From assembly GCA_963718635.1 (NCBI GenBank), contig OY970367.1:4836001-4900000 (forward strand): a DNA stretch of 64,000 bases. Direction: 5' to 3'. The DNA is from JAIOQJ01 sp963718635 (GTDB lineage: Bacteria; Planctomycetota; Planctomycetia; Gemmatales; Gemmataceae). Position numbers and translations under genes: made by a program. Below the pieces are notes generated by a model. That model did no database searches. It was given only the letters and a program-made list of their open reading frames with translations, and was not told where the DNA came from. Positions 52,999-62,930 of the stretch are shown here, one piece after another. The stretch's first letter is position 1; every line of letters starts with the position of its first letter.

Positions 52999-54186
52999 AT
53001 GGCTCAATCCACCGCCGATCCCACCATTATCGAGTTCGACGTCCGCACCGATGAGATGTTGGTGAACATGGGCCCTCAGCACCCCAGCACGCATGGCGTG
53101 CTGCGCCTGGTGCTGCGCACCGATGGAGAAATCATCTCCGAGGTGCAGCCGCATCTCGGTTATCTCCATCGATGTGCTGAAAAGATTGGCGAGAACGTCC
53201 TGCCGATCCAGTTCATCCCCTACACCGACCGAATGGACTACTTGGCCGGGATGAACATGAATCTCGGCTACTCGCTGGCGATCGAAAAACTCTGCGGCAT
53301 GAAGATTCCCGAGAAGGCGCAGGTCATTCGGGTGCTGATTTGCGAACTTAATCGCATTGCGTCCCACTTAGTCGGTATGGGCGCCTATGGCCTCGATCTC
53401 GGCAGCTTCAGCCCGTTTCTCTATGCCTTCCGCGAACGCGAACATATCCTCGACCTGTTCGAAGATGTGTGCGGCGCCCGGCTCACCTATTCCTACATTA
53501 CGATCGGCGGCGTTCACGATGACCTTCCTGAAGGCTGGCTGACGCGATGTCAGAAGTTCATCGATTATCTCAAGCCGCGTATCGCCGAGTATCATGCGCT
53601 GCTCACCAACAACCACATTTTCGTACAGCGCACCGCCAACGTCGGCGTGTTGTCTAAGGATGTTGCGCTCAATTACGGCTGCACCGGCGCCATGCTGCGT
53701 GCGTCGCTCAATCGAGATCAAGGCGACCCGGAGTGGGATTTACGTAAGATCGAGCCCAATTGCGGCTACGAAAACTATCAGTTTGAAATCCCATTGCCCC
53801 CTTTCCCGGAAGCTCCTCCGGGAACTGTTATCGGCGACTGCTGGCATCGCTTCTACGTCCGCATGCGTGAAGTCTTGGAAAGCATCAAGGTCGTTGAACA
53901 GGCGATTGCGAAGTATCCCTCGGCTCAGGGGTCGCACCGCGTCGAACCGCCGAGAACGCTTACGCCCGGCGAGTGTTATGTTGAAACCGAATGTCCACGC
54001 GGGCAAATGGGCTTCTATGTCGTGGCGCGACCTTCCAAAGAAGCAGTTCCCTTGCGCGTCCGCGCTCGCTCATCGTGCTTCAGCAATCTAAGCGTGGCCA
54101 ACGAAATTTGCAAAGGCTGTCTAATCGCCGACGTCCCAGCCATCATCGGCAGCATCGATATCGTGATGGGTGAAATAGATAGGTAA
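52999..54186 (+). CDS. nuoD: NADH-quinone oxidoreductase subunit D (NuoD)
   Basis: The 49-kDa-type subunit that forms the quinone-binding pocket with NuoB. The 395-residue protein shows NMGPQHPSTHGVLRLVLRTD, LGYLHRCAEKIGE, the ICELNRIASHLVGMGAYGLD region and a C-terminal SSCFSNLSVANEICKGCLIA, then DVPAIIGSIDIVMGEIDR. Size and ends match stand-alone NuoD. It follows the DUF6941/DUF433 cassette by 181 bp. The gene ends the plus-strand cluster; nuoE-H and nuoJ-N are not in the window. Confidence 0.95.
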   Translation: MAQSTADPTIIEFDVRTDEMLVNMGPQHPSTHGVLRLVLRTDGEIISEVQPHLGYLHRCAEKIGENVLPIQFIPYTDRMDYLAGMNMNLGYSLAIEKLCGMKIPEKAQVIRVLICELNRIASHLVGMGAYGLDLGSFSPFLYAFREREHILDLFEDVCGARLTYSYITIGGVHDDLPEGWLTRCQKFIDYLKPRIAEYHALLTNNHIFVQRTANVGVLSKDVALNYGCTGAMLRASLNRDQGDPEWDLRKIEPNCGYENYQFEIPLPPFPEAPPGTVIGDCWHRFYVRMREVLESIKVVEQAIAKYPSAQGSHRVEPPRTLTPGECYVETECPRGQMGFYVVARPSKEAVPLRVRARSSCFSNLSVANEICKGCLIADVPAIIGSIDIVMGEIDR

Positions 54187-54262
54187 GCAGTGTTGTTGTT
54201 CGGTTTCGAAAGAAACGCCGTTGGCCGCGATTCGAAGGGTTTGAGCATTGGCGACTTGGTTA

Positions 54263-54330
54263 GGCGAGCCGACCGCGTGAGCAGTTGGCTTCGGTCAATA
54301 CCCGGCAGCCTATGCTGCTCGGGCTCGCCC
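54263..54330. repeat. GGCGAGCC...GGGCTCGCCC hairpin after nuoD
   Basis: A diverged copy of the repeat at 19,081: GGCGAGCCGACCGCGTGAGC at one end pairs with GCTGCTCGGGCTCGCC at the other. It lies between the converging nuoD and DUF1559 genes and may end the nuo transcript. Confidence 0.65.
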
Positions 54331-54360
54331 GTCCAAAAACGCTCGCTTCAAGCAAAAGCG

Positions 54361-54394
54361 TAAAAAAAATGGCAGGCGACCGAGGTCGCCTGCC
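54361..54394 (-). terminator. Intrinsic terminator of the DUF1559 gene
   Basis: Eleven-base arms GGCAGGCGACC and GGTCGCCTGCC (54371-54394) are followed on the minus strand by A and eight T residues. It lies 22 bp after the stop codon of the DUF1559 gene. Confidence 0.92.
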
Positions 54395-54415
54395 GTTGAA
54401 GCACGAGATGAAATA

Positions 54416-55251
54416 TCAAGGAACTTGAACGGTTTGGCCGTCGGCCGGCAGCAGTAGATTTGTGAAGTTTGTTCCACCTGACTGAGTGTAGGGCACCAAA
54501 TGCACGCTACCGTCAGCGAAGACGAACAGAGCCCCAGCCGAGAACGGGCCACCCCATTCACCTTTGGGACTTGCTGCCGCGGTAGTGCTATCCTTCTTTA
54601 CAGTTGCAACGACGCCGCGAGCGGTAGCCTCTGTGCCGCCAGTGCGAATATCACCTTCATTGGTGCCGTAAGCAGTGGTGGCGATGTACTTACGCCGGCC
54701 ATAATCGTATTGGCTGTGCCGTCGAGAGCTGAAATACCTTGTACCGTTCTGGTGGTGAAAGCCGGCGTAGTTGACTGACTTAGCGTCACCGTGGTGGTTA
54801 AAGTGGTTCCGGAAACCGCGTCGTTCAAATTGGCGTTCCAAGCATAGTCAGTAACCGTCGCTACGATGCCACGTCCACGGCCTTTACACAAGAACCCTTT
54901 GATCTGCACATTACCAGGTGTATTTTGCGTGATGTAGTTTTGCTGTTCCATGTAGGGCAGCAACATGTACGCCCAAGACCCAGTGTTTAGGGGCTTCGTG
55001 TAATCAAGTGTAGCCGCAGTATAGGTGCCGTTACCAACTGACGGCAGGAACCCTTGGGCATCATTCATGCCGTGTGAAGCCAGACCGATCTGCTTCAGAT
55101 TGTTCAAGCTGTCGGCACGGTTGGCCGCTTCGCGGACTTTTTGTACGGCCGGCAGCAGCAGGCCGATCAGGATCGCGATGATCGCGATGACGACCAGCAG
55201 TTCGATCAGCGTAAAACCGCGCTGATCTCTGTGAGAGAGGATCTTCGACAT
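54416..55251 (-). pseudogene. DUF1559 prepilin-like protein, frameshifted near 54,700
   Basis: A type IV pilin-like secreted protein of the planctomycete DUF1559 family. The start at 55251 (MSKILSHRDQ) leads into the prepilin cleavage site and helix RGFTLIELLVVIAIIAIL, then LLPAVQKVREAANRADSLNN. Near 54,690-54,705 the frame shifts from DGTANTIMAGV to KYIATTAYGTNEGD; the remainder ends with LFVFADGSVHLVPYTQSG, the family's C-terminal H-x-D-G-like motif, at 54416. Restored length is about 278 residues. A strong terminator follows. Large families of these genes exist in planctomycetes; function unknown. Confidence 0.85.
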
Positions 55252-55537
55252 AAAGACTCTTCCTTCCGAATAGGAAAAAGGATGACGAACCTTCAGCGAC
55301 AATGCCAAAGGATAGGCGTCGGCAGCTCCCGCCGACGGGACCGAGCAATTCGCGCCTTCAAAAGATAATAAGAATGAACCGCAATGTCGCGCCTGAGATG
55401 ATTCGCGATCATTGAAATCCGCGCAGATGACGGCCACTCTCTGATTTTTCTCAGGTTGCACATGCGAAGTCAACAACAAAGTGCAAAAAAGCGTCAAAAT
55501 GTCTTGCTTGATTCGTCGCGGTGCAAACCGCGCTCCG
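55252..55537. other. Spacer between the DUF1559 and MMPL genes
   Basis: This 286-bp stretch between two minus-strand genes shows no repeat or gene. It should carry the DUF1559 promoter; GGAAGGAAGAG lies just before the start codon as a binding site. Confidence 0.4.
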
Positions 55538-57907
55538 CTATGGCTGGCTCTGGCGAAGCCTTTCGTTTGCCGAAGTACCCCACCATTTTTCCCAAAGGAT
55601 CAGGTACGCTGGGACCAAGATCGGCCTCACGACCATGGTGTCAAGAAGTACTCCGAAGGCCAACGCAAACCCCATCTGCTTCAACTCGATGAGCGAACCG
55701 GCCAAAAGCGAAGCGAAAGTGCCCGCCATGATAAAGCCGCAGCTCGAAATTACGCCCCCGGAGCGGGCAAGACCTGCAACGATCCCTTTTAGCTTGCCAT
55801 GCTCTTTTTGCTCTTCGTGAATGCGGGTCATCAGAAATATGTTGTAGTCTTCGCCAACGGCCACCAGAATGGTGAACAGAAACAGCGGTATCTGCCAGTC
55901 AAGCCCAATGAAACCCCTCGGATGAATGAGCCAAAACAGAGCAATAGTGGTTCCCAGGGTACTGACATAGCTAAAGACGACGCTGATCACCAGATAAACA
56001 GAAACCGTGACCGATCGCAGCAAGAGCAACAGGATCGCGAACACTCCCGCCGGGACGAGAACGCCAATCAGCTTTTGATCGCTGGCTGTCACGTTATGGA
56101 GGTCGCTCAGGTTGGCGGCCGAGCCAAGCACGAAAAACTTTGTGTCAGCCGGCATGTTATCCGCTACCGCGGGGCCGACCGCTTGTCGAATTTGCTCGAG
56201 CTGGGTGATGCCTTCGGTGCTGAAGGGATCGCGGGCCGAGACAAGTTCGATGCGAGCGACATGTCCGGCGTCGCCGCCGACATAGTATTTTTGTGCCCGC
56301 TTGCGGATGATGTCGGCGATGTCTTGACCCGGCAACGCGAGACTTTCCAATTGAGTCAAAGATGCCTGGGCCGCGGCACTCGTGCCAAGCGGCGCTGTCA
56401 AGCTGCGCATGTCGGCGACGCCCAGTTCGTGCGTTCTATCTTGCAGCCGAGCAGTCAATTCTTGAATTGTTTTTGTTCCGTTCGGCTCACGAAAGTCAAA
56501 TGTATCGCTCTGCAATAGGATGGTTGTCGTCCCTAATACTCCCGGCGCAAAATGTTTTTCCAGCGCCGCAGTTCCAACAATGGCTTGAGAACCTTTCGGT
56601 AGTTTGTCGATCACGCCGTAATCGAGCCGGCCGTGCCATACCATGGCGATGACGCAAAAGGGCGCGAGAATCCCAACAGTCATAAGCCAAACGGCTCCAG
56701 GCCGGCGTAGCAACACGCGTCCCACCGCTTCCCAGATATGTTCCAGCGGATTGCCGTGCAGCAGTCGGCCCCACAAGCCGCTCGGTTTTTTCACAACGGC
56801 CAAGCCGGCTGACGTATCGGCCATGCGCGGCCAAAACGCCCAATGTCCTGCGAGACAAAGCAAAGAAGGACTGAAGGTAAGGGCGGCTGCTAGAACAATC
56901 GCCAATGAGATGGGGATTACAACGCCTGCTTCGTGGTATTTGCCGAACGTGGCAAAGACGAGCATGCCAATGCCGCAGATGACAGTGGCGGCGCTGGCAG
57001 CCACGGTAGCCCCCACCCGGCTTACGGCGATTGCCACCGCTTTGCGCGGAGGGACGCCACGTTCGAGTTCTTCTTTGAAGCGTGCGGTCAGAAACAGACA
57101 GTAATCGACACCCGCGCCATATCCAAGAATTGTGATAAAGATCTGGATGCCTTCGAAGAGACTCAGCACTCCCGCTCCCGCTAATAGAGAGAGAAGGCTC
57201 AGCGCGATTTCCACGGCGATATAGACCGTTGCCAATGGCATAACGATCAAGAAAGGCGCGCGATAAATGATCAGCAACAGACTGGCCACCATGATTATGG
57301 TCCAGGAGCGGGTTGCTTGAGCGCTTTTTGCCTGCGCCTGCGCTACGTCCCGGCCAAGCAGGCCACTACCGCTCAGATCGACTGACAAGCCGGCCGGCGA
57401 GCGGGCATCGTGGCGGACGTCTGCTACCACGTTTTCAACGGCGGAAACCGCCGACCAATTCCGCGAATCGAGAAAGCTGTTTTTGAGATCGACGATCACT
57501 AATGAGGCTTTTTGATCGGGACTATCGAGCAGCTTGCCGCTTCCTTCATCCTGAAAGGTGCGCACTTCGGAGATGGCGCTCGCATAGTCCGGATTCTTGG
57601 CCAACTCCTTCAAACGCGGTGCGAGAACATCGGCAATCAGCGAACGATCTTCAGCGGTCAGGGCGCCATCTTCGCGATGGACGACGATAACGACTCCGCT
57701 GCGTGGTCGTTGCCCGGAAAAAGCCCGATCAAAAAGTTCTTCGCCTTGTCGGCTTGGCGCGGTTGCTGGCAGGAATTCCGTGTCGCCATGCCGGGCTACC
57801 TTATCCCAAGAAGGCGCCGCCCATTTGAGACCTAGCAGTAGCCCAATCCAGAGCAGAAGAATGATCGGCCAGGCGCGTTCAACCAAGTTTCCGATAAAGG
57901 AATACAT
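55538..57907 (-). CDS. MMPL/RND family membrane transporter
   Basis: A 789-residue inner-membrane exporter of the RND superfamily, MMPL type. It has an N-terminal helix (residues about 10-30), a periplasmic domain, a block of five helices (about 205-345), a second N-terminal-like helix near 415, a second periplasmic domain and five more helices (about 600-765). Diagnostic segments are GYGAGVDYCLFLTARFKEEL and LFTILVAVGEDYNIFLMTRI, each with the charged residues of the proton relay. Such proteins move lipids, hopanoids or siderophores; substrate unknown. Frame intact. Confidence 0.92.
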   Translation of the reverse strand: MYSFIGNLVERAWPIILLLWIGLLLGLKWAAPSWDKVARHGDTEFLPATAPSRQGEELFDRAFSGQRPRSGVVIVVHREDGALTAEDRSLIADVLAPRLKELAKNPDYASAISEVRTFQDEGSGKLLDSPDQKASLVIVDLKNSFLDSRNWSAVSAVENVVADVRHDARSPAGLSVDLSGSGLLGRDVAQAQAKSAQATRSWTIIMVASLLLIIYRAPFLIVMPLATVYIAVEIALSLLSLLAGAGVLSLFEGIQIFITILGYGAGVDYCLFLTARFKEELERGVPPRKAVAIAVSRVGATVAASAATVICGIGMLVFATFGKYHEAGVVIPISLAIVLAAALTFSPSLLCLAGHWAFWPRMADTSAGLAVVKKPSGLWGRLLHGNPLEHIWEAVGRVLLRRPGAVWLMTVGILAPFCVIAMVWHGRLDYGVIDKLPKGSQAIVGTAALEKHFAPGVLGTTTILLQSDTFDFREPNGTKTIQELTARLQDRTHELGVADMRSLTAPLGTSAAAQASLTQLESLALPGQDIADIIRKRAQKYYVGGDAGHVARIELVSARDPFSTEGITQLEQIRQAVGPAVADNMPADTKFFVLGSAANLSDLHNVTASDQKLIGVLVPAGVFAILLLLLRSVTVSVYLVISVVFSYVSTLGTTIALFWLIHPRGFIGLDWQIPLFLFTILVAVGEDYNIFLMTRIHEEQKEHGKLKGIVAGLARSGGVISSCGFIMAGTFASLLAGSLIELKQMGFALAFGVLLDTMVVRPILVPAYLILWEKWWGTSANERLRQSQP

Positions 57908-58257
57908 GCCGCTTCCCTCGCAATTGCATTATTTCAGCGAGAAATCCGCAAATAGCATACCGGAAGAAGTTCAGGGTACATTCCGAGAATTGACGAGGCT
58001 TTGACTCAGACGGACGAGAACTTTCTTAAGTGCAGAGGCCATTTCAGTCTGAAAATCGTGAGTCACAGATTAAACACAGACGAAACACGGATAGACCAAA
58101 TGTCTTATCCTGCTGACCAAATTCCAACCAAACACAACAAAAACAATTTCGCGCAAAGCCGTAATGGAAACCAAAGAAGAAATGCTTTGATTTCCTTTGC
58201 GCCCTTGCGGCTTTGCGCGACAATTTATCATAATCAAAAGGCAGCACGAACCGTGAA
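57908..58257. repeat. Intergenic region with two repeat types
   Basis: This 350-bp gap holds CACAGATTAAACACAGACG, AAACACGGAT (58064-58092), shared with 45,100, and an inverted pair TCGCGCAAAGCCG (58149-58161) and CGGCTTTGCGCGA (58208-58220) around a purine-rich centre. It should include the MMPL promoter. No gene seen. Confidence 0.6.
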
Positions 58258-60714
58258 TCATTCGACGGGACAGGGTGTCGCTTGCCAAACCTCTTTAGCA
58301 TATTGGGCGATCGTCCGGTCGCTCGAGAAGTAGCCGGAAGCGGCGATGTTGAGAATGGCTTTTCGTGCCCATTCTTCCTGATTGCGGTACAAGTCGCTGA
58401 CGCGCATCTGCGTTTTCGCATAGTCCGTCAGATCGGCCAGATGCATATAGTGATCACCATTCGTCAGCAGTGTTTCTTTGATAGCAGCGAAGATCCCCGC
58501 TTCGCCCCGGCTAAAGAATTCAAAAAAGATCAGATCAAGTGCAGCGCGTGTTTCCGGCTCATGTTCGTAATGCCACATCGGGTTATACCACCCGCGATTG
58601 TTGACGACCTGCTCAGCGGTGAGGCCAAAGAGGAAGAAGTTCTCTTCCCCCGCTTCGCGCGCCATTTCGATGGTGGCGCCGTCGCGTGTGCCCACCGTTA
58701 AAGCGCCGTTCATCATGAACTTCATGTTGCTGGTGCCGCTTGCTTCGTAACCCGCAGTCGAAATCTGCTCGGAGACGTCAGCAGCAGGAATCAGTCGTTC
58801 GGCTAAGGAAACGTTGTAGTCCGGCAGGAAAACGACCTTTAGTTTGCCTCTTACGGACGGATCCGCATCGATTACGGCTGCCACGTTGTTGATTAATTTG
58901 ATAATTACCTTCGCCAACTTGTAAGCGGGCGCTGCCTTGCCGGCGAAGAAGAACGTTCGCGGCGGGCCGTCCAACTTGGAATTTGCACGTAGCCGGTTGT
59001 AAACGATAATGATGTGCAGCACGTTGAGCAATTGCCGTTTATACTCGTGAATTCTTTTGATCTGGCAATCGAAGATCGAATCGGGGTCGACGGGTTGGCC
59101 CGTGGCATCCTTCAGCCAATTGCCGAAACGGACCTTCGATTCCCGGTTGGCTTTGCGAAACTGCTGGCGGAACGAAGCGTCCTGGGCCAGCGGTTGTAGC
59201 TTGCGCAATAGATCGAGGTTGGTAATCCATTCCGGTCCGATGGCCTCGGTGATGAGCCCGGCCAATGCCGGATTCGCCGTGAGCAACCAGCGGCGCGGCG
59301 TCACGCCATTGGTCTTGTTGCTGAAGCGCTCGGGAAACATCTCCGCAAATTGCGGGACCAGCTGGGTCTTGACAAGTCGAGAATGAATTTCCGCTACACC
59401 GTTGGTGCTATGCGATCCGAGGATCGCCAAGTTGGCCATGCGCACCTGGCGGGCGGGAGCTTCTTCGATCAGGCTCAAATGGCGTATGCGCTCGAAATCG
59501 CCCGGAAAGCGCTTCATCACATCGCCGAGAAAGCGCGAATTGATTTCGTAGATGATCTCGAGCAAGCGCGGCAGGACGCGCTCGAACAATTCGATCGGCC
59601 ACTTCTCCAGTGCTTCCGGCAGGAGCGTATGGTTCGTGTAAGCAAGCGTACGGACGGTAAGATCCCACGCTTGTTCCCAAGTCTGGCCTGCCTGATCCAA
59701 CAGGATGCGCATCAGTTCGGCGACCGCCATGGCCGGATGCGTATCGTTCATCTGGATGGCGACTTTATCGGGCAGCGCTGCCCAGTCGTTGCCGCGCTGC
59801 CGGAAGCGAGCGACAATGTCAGCGAGCGAGCAAGCGACGAGAAAATATTCCTGAATGAAGCGAAGCGAACGACCTCGCGGCGTCGAGTCGTCGGGATAGA
59901 GCACGCGGGTAAGAGACTCGGCATTCACTTTGTCGAAAACCGCGCCGAAGAAATCGCCGCTGCTGAACTCGCCGAAGTCGAAATAATCGGGCGAGGCGGC
60001 GCCCCAGAGTCTGAGCGTGTTGATCGTCTTGCCGCCGTAGCCGACAATCGCCCGGTCGTAGGGAATGCCCAGCAAATTCATCGGCTGTTGCGGCAAAGCC
60101 GTAATGACGCCGCCGCGCATCCGCACCGAGCTATTCAGCGACACGGATACGCTTTCATTCAGCCGCGCGACTTCCCATGGATCGGGCCGACGAAGCCAAT
60201 TGTCGGGCTTTTCAAGCTGGTAGCCATTCTGGATTTGCTGATTGAAGATGCCGTATTCGTAGCGCAATCCATAGCCGATAGCGGGAATTTGCATGGTGGC
60301 GAGCGAATCGAGGAAGCAGGCTGCCAACCGGCCCAGTCCGCCGTTGCCCAGGCCGGCATCGGGCTCCTGCTCGATCGTCTCACTCCAGTGTTGGCCTTTA
60401 TCGGAAGCGAGATCGTCTTCGACCCAGTCGCGCACGCCCAGGTTGGTGATGTTATTGGCGAGCGTTCGGCCGATCAAAAATTCCATCGACAGGTAATAGA
60501 CCTGTTTCGGATTCACCGCATCGTATGTTTCTTGTGTCTTCAACCACCGTTGAGCGATCAAATCGCGCAGAGAGCTGGCAATGGCTTCAAAGCGATCGCG
60601 CGAAGTCGCCTTCTGCATCGAGACAACGCGATCGAGCACGAGATGCCGATCGTAGTAGTCGCCATCCCGAAACCGGAATGGGCCGCATTCGTATTGGAGA
60701 AGATTATCGGCCAT
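58258..60714 (-). CDS. glgP: Glycogen phosphorylase
   Basis: It releases glucose-1-phosphate from glycogen. The 818-residue protein starts at 60714 (MADNLLQYECGPFRFRDGDY) with GGAGAA upstream; longer in-frame starts would run through the intergenic space into transketolase. Motifs include YYLSMEFLIGRTL, GNGGLGRLAACFLDSLATM, GYGLRYEYGIF, the KRIHEYKRQLLN region and the PLP-lysine site EASGTSNMKFMMNGALTVGT. Length agrees with bacterial GlgP (about 815). Transketolase lies 86 bp upstream on the same strand; glgC is elsewhere in the window. Confidence 0.95.
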   Translation of the reverse strand: MADNLLQYECGPFRFRDGDYYDRHLVLDRVVSMQKATSRDRFEAIASSLRDLIAQRWLKTQETYDAVNPKQVYYLSMEFLIGRTLANNITNLGVRDWVEDDLASDKGQHWSETIEQEPDAGLGNGGLGRLAACFLDSLATMQIPAIGYGLRYEYGIFNQQIQNGYQLEKPDNWLRRPDPWEVARLNESVSVSLNSSVRMRGGVITALPQQPMNLLGIPYDRAIVGYGGKTINTLRLWGAASPDYFDFGEFSSGDFFGAVFDKVNAESLTRVLYPDDSTPRGRSLRFIQEYFLVACSLADIVARFRQRGNDWAALPDKVAIQMNDTHPAMAVAELMRILLDQAGQTWEQAWDLTVRTLAYTNHTLLPEALEKWPIELFERVLPRLLEIIYEINSRFLGDVMKRFPGDFERIRHLSLIEEAPARQVRMANLAILGSHSTNGVAEIHSRLVKTQLVPQFAEMFPERFSNKTNGVTPRRWLLTANPALAGLITEAIGPEWITNLDLLRKLQPLAQDASFRQQFRKANRESKVRFGNWLKDATGQPVDPDSIFDCQIKRIHEYKRQLLNVLHIIIVYNRLRANSKLDGPPRTFFFAGKAAPAYKLAKVIIKLINNVAAVIDADPSVRGKLKVVFLPDYNVSLAERLIPAADVSEQISTAGYEASGTSNMKFMMNGALTVGTRDGATIEMAREAGEENFFLFGLTAEQVVNNRGWYNPMWHYEHEPETRAALDLIFFEFFSRGEAGIFAAIKETLLTNGDHYMHLADLTDYAKTQMRVSDLYRNQEEWARKAILNIAASGYFSSDRTIAQYAKEVWQATPCPVE

Positions 60715-60799
60715 GGGTTCTCCGCTGGCGGCTTTTCGCTCGCTTACAATCCATAAGGCTACGGAACAATCAGCAAGCGCGAAGCCACACAAGCGGTGG

Positions 60800-62884
60800 T
60801 CATCGGCCCAGCTGCGCTTTCGCTGCTGCCACCACTGCTTCCACCGTGAACCCAAAATGCTTCAATAGATCTTTCAACGGGGCCGACTCGCCGAACGAAC
60901 GCATCGCGATGATTTTACCCTTCGTCCCCGCGTAGCGTTCCCAACCGAAGGCGGCTGCCATTTCCACGCAGACGCGTGCGGTGATCGTCGGCGGGATGAC
61001 GCCTTCGCGATACTCTTGGGTCTGGTTCTCGAAGATTTCCCAGCTTGGCATGCTGACAACACGGGCTTTGATGTTCGCGGCGGTCAGTTGCTCGTGAGCC
61101 GACACGCATAGGCCGACCTCGCTGCCGGTTGCGATTAACAACACATCGGGTTTGCCGTCCGGAGCGTCGATCAAGGTGTAAGCGCCTTTGGTCAAGCCGG
61201 AGGCAGGCGCGTATTTTGTGCGATCGAGCGTTGGCAACGCTTGGCGAGACAGCGCGAGAATGACCGGATCCCGTTTCATCTGCATTACGAAGCGCCATGC
61301 TTCGGCAACTTCGTTCGCATCGCCGGGGCGGATGACAATTAGATTCGGCATTGCCCGCAGCGACGCGAGTTGTTCGATCGGCTCGTGAGTCGGTCCATCT
61401 TCGCCCACGCCAATCGAATCGTGCGTGAAAATATAGATGACCGGCATCTCCATCACCGCCGCCAGCCGGATGGCGCCGCGGCCGTAATCGCTGAAGATCA
61501 GAAAGCCCGCGCCATAGGGACGAACTTTCGTGGCGCCCATGCCATTCAGAATGGCGCCCATGGCATGTTCGCGAACGCCAAAGTGCATGTTGCGCCCGCC
61601 CGGCGAGCCAGGTTCCAAAGTCCCCGCGCCGTCAAAATTCAGCAGCGTCTTCGTCGAAGGCGCCAGATCGGCCGAGCCGCCCATCAGCCACGGGACATTT
61701 TTCGCAACAGCGTTGAGGACTTTTCCCGATGACTCGCGCGACGCCAAGCCTTTGGCGTCGGCCGGGAAAGTGGGGATGTCTTTGTCCCAGCCGCCAGGCA
61801 GGTCGCGCTTCTGCATGGTTTCGAAGTCGCGGGCCAAGTCAGGATACTTGGCCTTATACTGTTCGAAGGACGCCATCCACGCGTCGCGCAATTTCTTGCC
61901 GCGCTTGCCGATTTCCTGCTGGAAGCGGTCGTAAACCCCCTCGGGCACCAGGAACTTGGCATCTTCGGGCCAGCCGTAGAAGCGCTTGGTCAGTTTGATT
62001 TCTTCATCGCCCAGTGGTTCGCCGTGCGCTTCCTTGGTGTCTTGCTTATGCGGAGCGCCCCAGCCAATGAGGCTATCGACGATGATGAAAGTGGGCCGAT
62101 CATCCGTTTTCTGAAACTGCTGAATCGCTTCGCCGAGTGAAGCGATGTCGTTCGCATCGTTGACGTGCAGCACGTTCCAGCCGTAAGCGCGATAGCGCGC
62201 GCCGACATCCTCGGTAAAGGCCAGCGTGGTATGGCCTTCGATTGAAATGCGGTTGCTGTCGTAAATGAGGCAGAGATTTGACAACTTCAAATGTCCCGCC
62301 AGGGAAGAAGCTTCGCTGGCGATGCCTTCCATCATGCAACCGTCGCCGCAAATCGCATAAACGTTGAAGTCGAACAGCTTTTCAAAGCCCGGCTTGTTGA
62401 AGCGCGCGGCGATCCAACGGCTGGCGATCGCAATGCCGACGGCATTCGCTACGCCCTGTCCGAGCGGCCCCGTGGTTGTCTCGACGCCCGCCGTCATGCC
62501 GTATTCGGGATGCCCCGGCGTACGGCTGCGCAACTGGCGGAATTTCTTGATTTCTTCGATCGGTAGGGACGGTTCATTAACAACCTTGCCATCTTTGACG
62601 TTCTTGACGCCCGTCAGATGGAGCATGGCATACAGCAGCATCGAGGCGTGGCCATTCGAGAGCACGAAGCGATCGCGGTTCGGCCAAAGCGGGTCTGCGG
62701 GATCGTAGTTCAAGAACCGCTGCCAAAGGCAATAGGCGACGGGCGCCAGCGACATCGGCGCGCCGGGATGGCCGGAATTCGCCTGCTGCACAGCGTCCAT
62801 CGCCAGGGTCCGGATGGTATTGATGCACAAGGTGTCGAGCGAATCGTTCGCTCCTTTGATTGGGCTCGTTACGCCGCCTGCCAT
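60800..62884 (-). CDS. tkt: Transketolase
   Basis: A thiamine diphosphate enzyme of the pentose phosphate pathway that transfers two-carbon units between sugar phosphates. The 694-residue protein shows QANSGHPGAPMSLAPVAYCL, ETTTGPLGQGVANAVG, the ThDP motif GDGCMMEGIASEASSLAGHL with the later NR of LIYDSNRISIEG, and in the second half HDSIGVGEDGPTHEPIEQLA and FGVREHAMGAILNGMG. Length is slightly above the usual 660. rpiB lies 46 bp upstream and glgP downstream on the same strand, suggesting a carbohydrate operon. Confidence 0.96.
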   Translation of the reverse strand: MAGGVTSPIKGANDSLDTLCINTIRTLAMDAVQQANSGHPGAPMSLAPVAYCLWQRFLNYDPADPLWPNRDRFVLSNGHASMLLYAMLHLTGVKNVKDGKVVNEPSLPIEEIKKFRQLRSRTPGHPEYGMTAGVETTTGPLGQGVANAVGIAIASRWIAARFNKPGFEKLFDFNVYAICGDGCMMEGIASEASSLAGHLKLSNLCLIYDSNRISIEGHTTLAFTEDVGARYRAYGWNVLHVNDANDIASLGEAIQQFQKTDDRPTFIIVDSLIGWGAPHKQDTKEAHGEPLGDEEIKLTKRFYGWPEDAKFLVPEGVYDRFQQEIGKRGKKLRDAWMASFEQYKAKYPDLARDFETMQKRDLPGGWDKDIPTFPADAKGLASRESSGKVLNAVAKNVPWLMGGSADLAPSTKTLLNFDGAGTLEPGSPGGRNMHFGVREHAMGAILNGMGATKVRPYGAGFLIFSDYGRGAIRLAAVMEMPVIYIFTHDSIGVGEDGPTHEPIEQLASLRAMPNLIVIRPGDANEVAEAWRFVMQMKRDPVILALSRQALPTLDRTKYAPASGLTKGAYTLIDAPDGKPDVLLIATGSEVGLCVSAHEQLTAANIKARVVSMPSWEIFENQTQEYREGVIPPTITARVCVEMAAAFGWERYAGTKGKIIAMRSFGESAPLKDLLKHFGFTVEAVVAAAKAQLGR

Positions 62885-62930
62885 GTTCCAACCTCTCGCA
62901 AAAATGGTTTGTTCCGCTGTTGCACCTGTT

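Noticed and set aside
59350..60756. Long plus-strand reading frame opposite glycogen phosphorylase
   Set aside because: It is antisense to a complete glgP with all catalytic motifs, and its translation shows no domain or signal; a codon-bias shadow of the real gene.
60715..60855. Upstream start for glycogen phosphorylase
   Set aside because: It would overlap the end of transketolase and adds residues unlike GlgP; 60714 has a binding site and the expected N-terminus.
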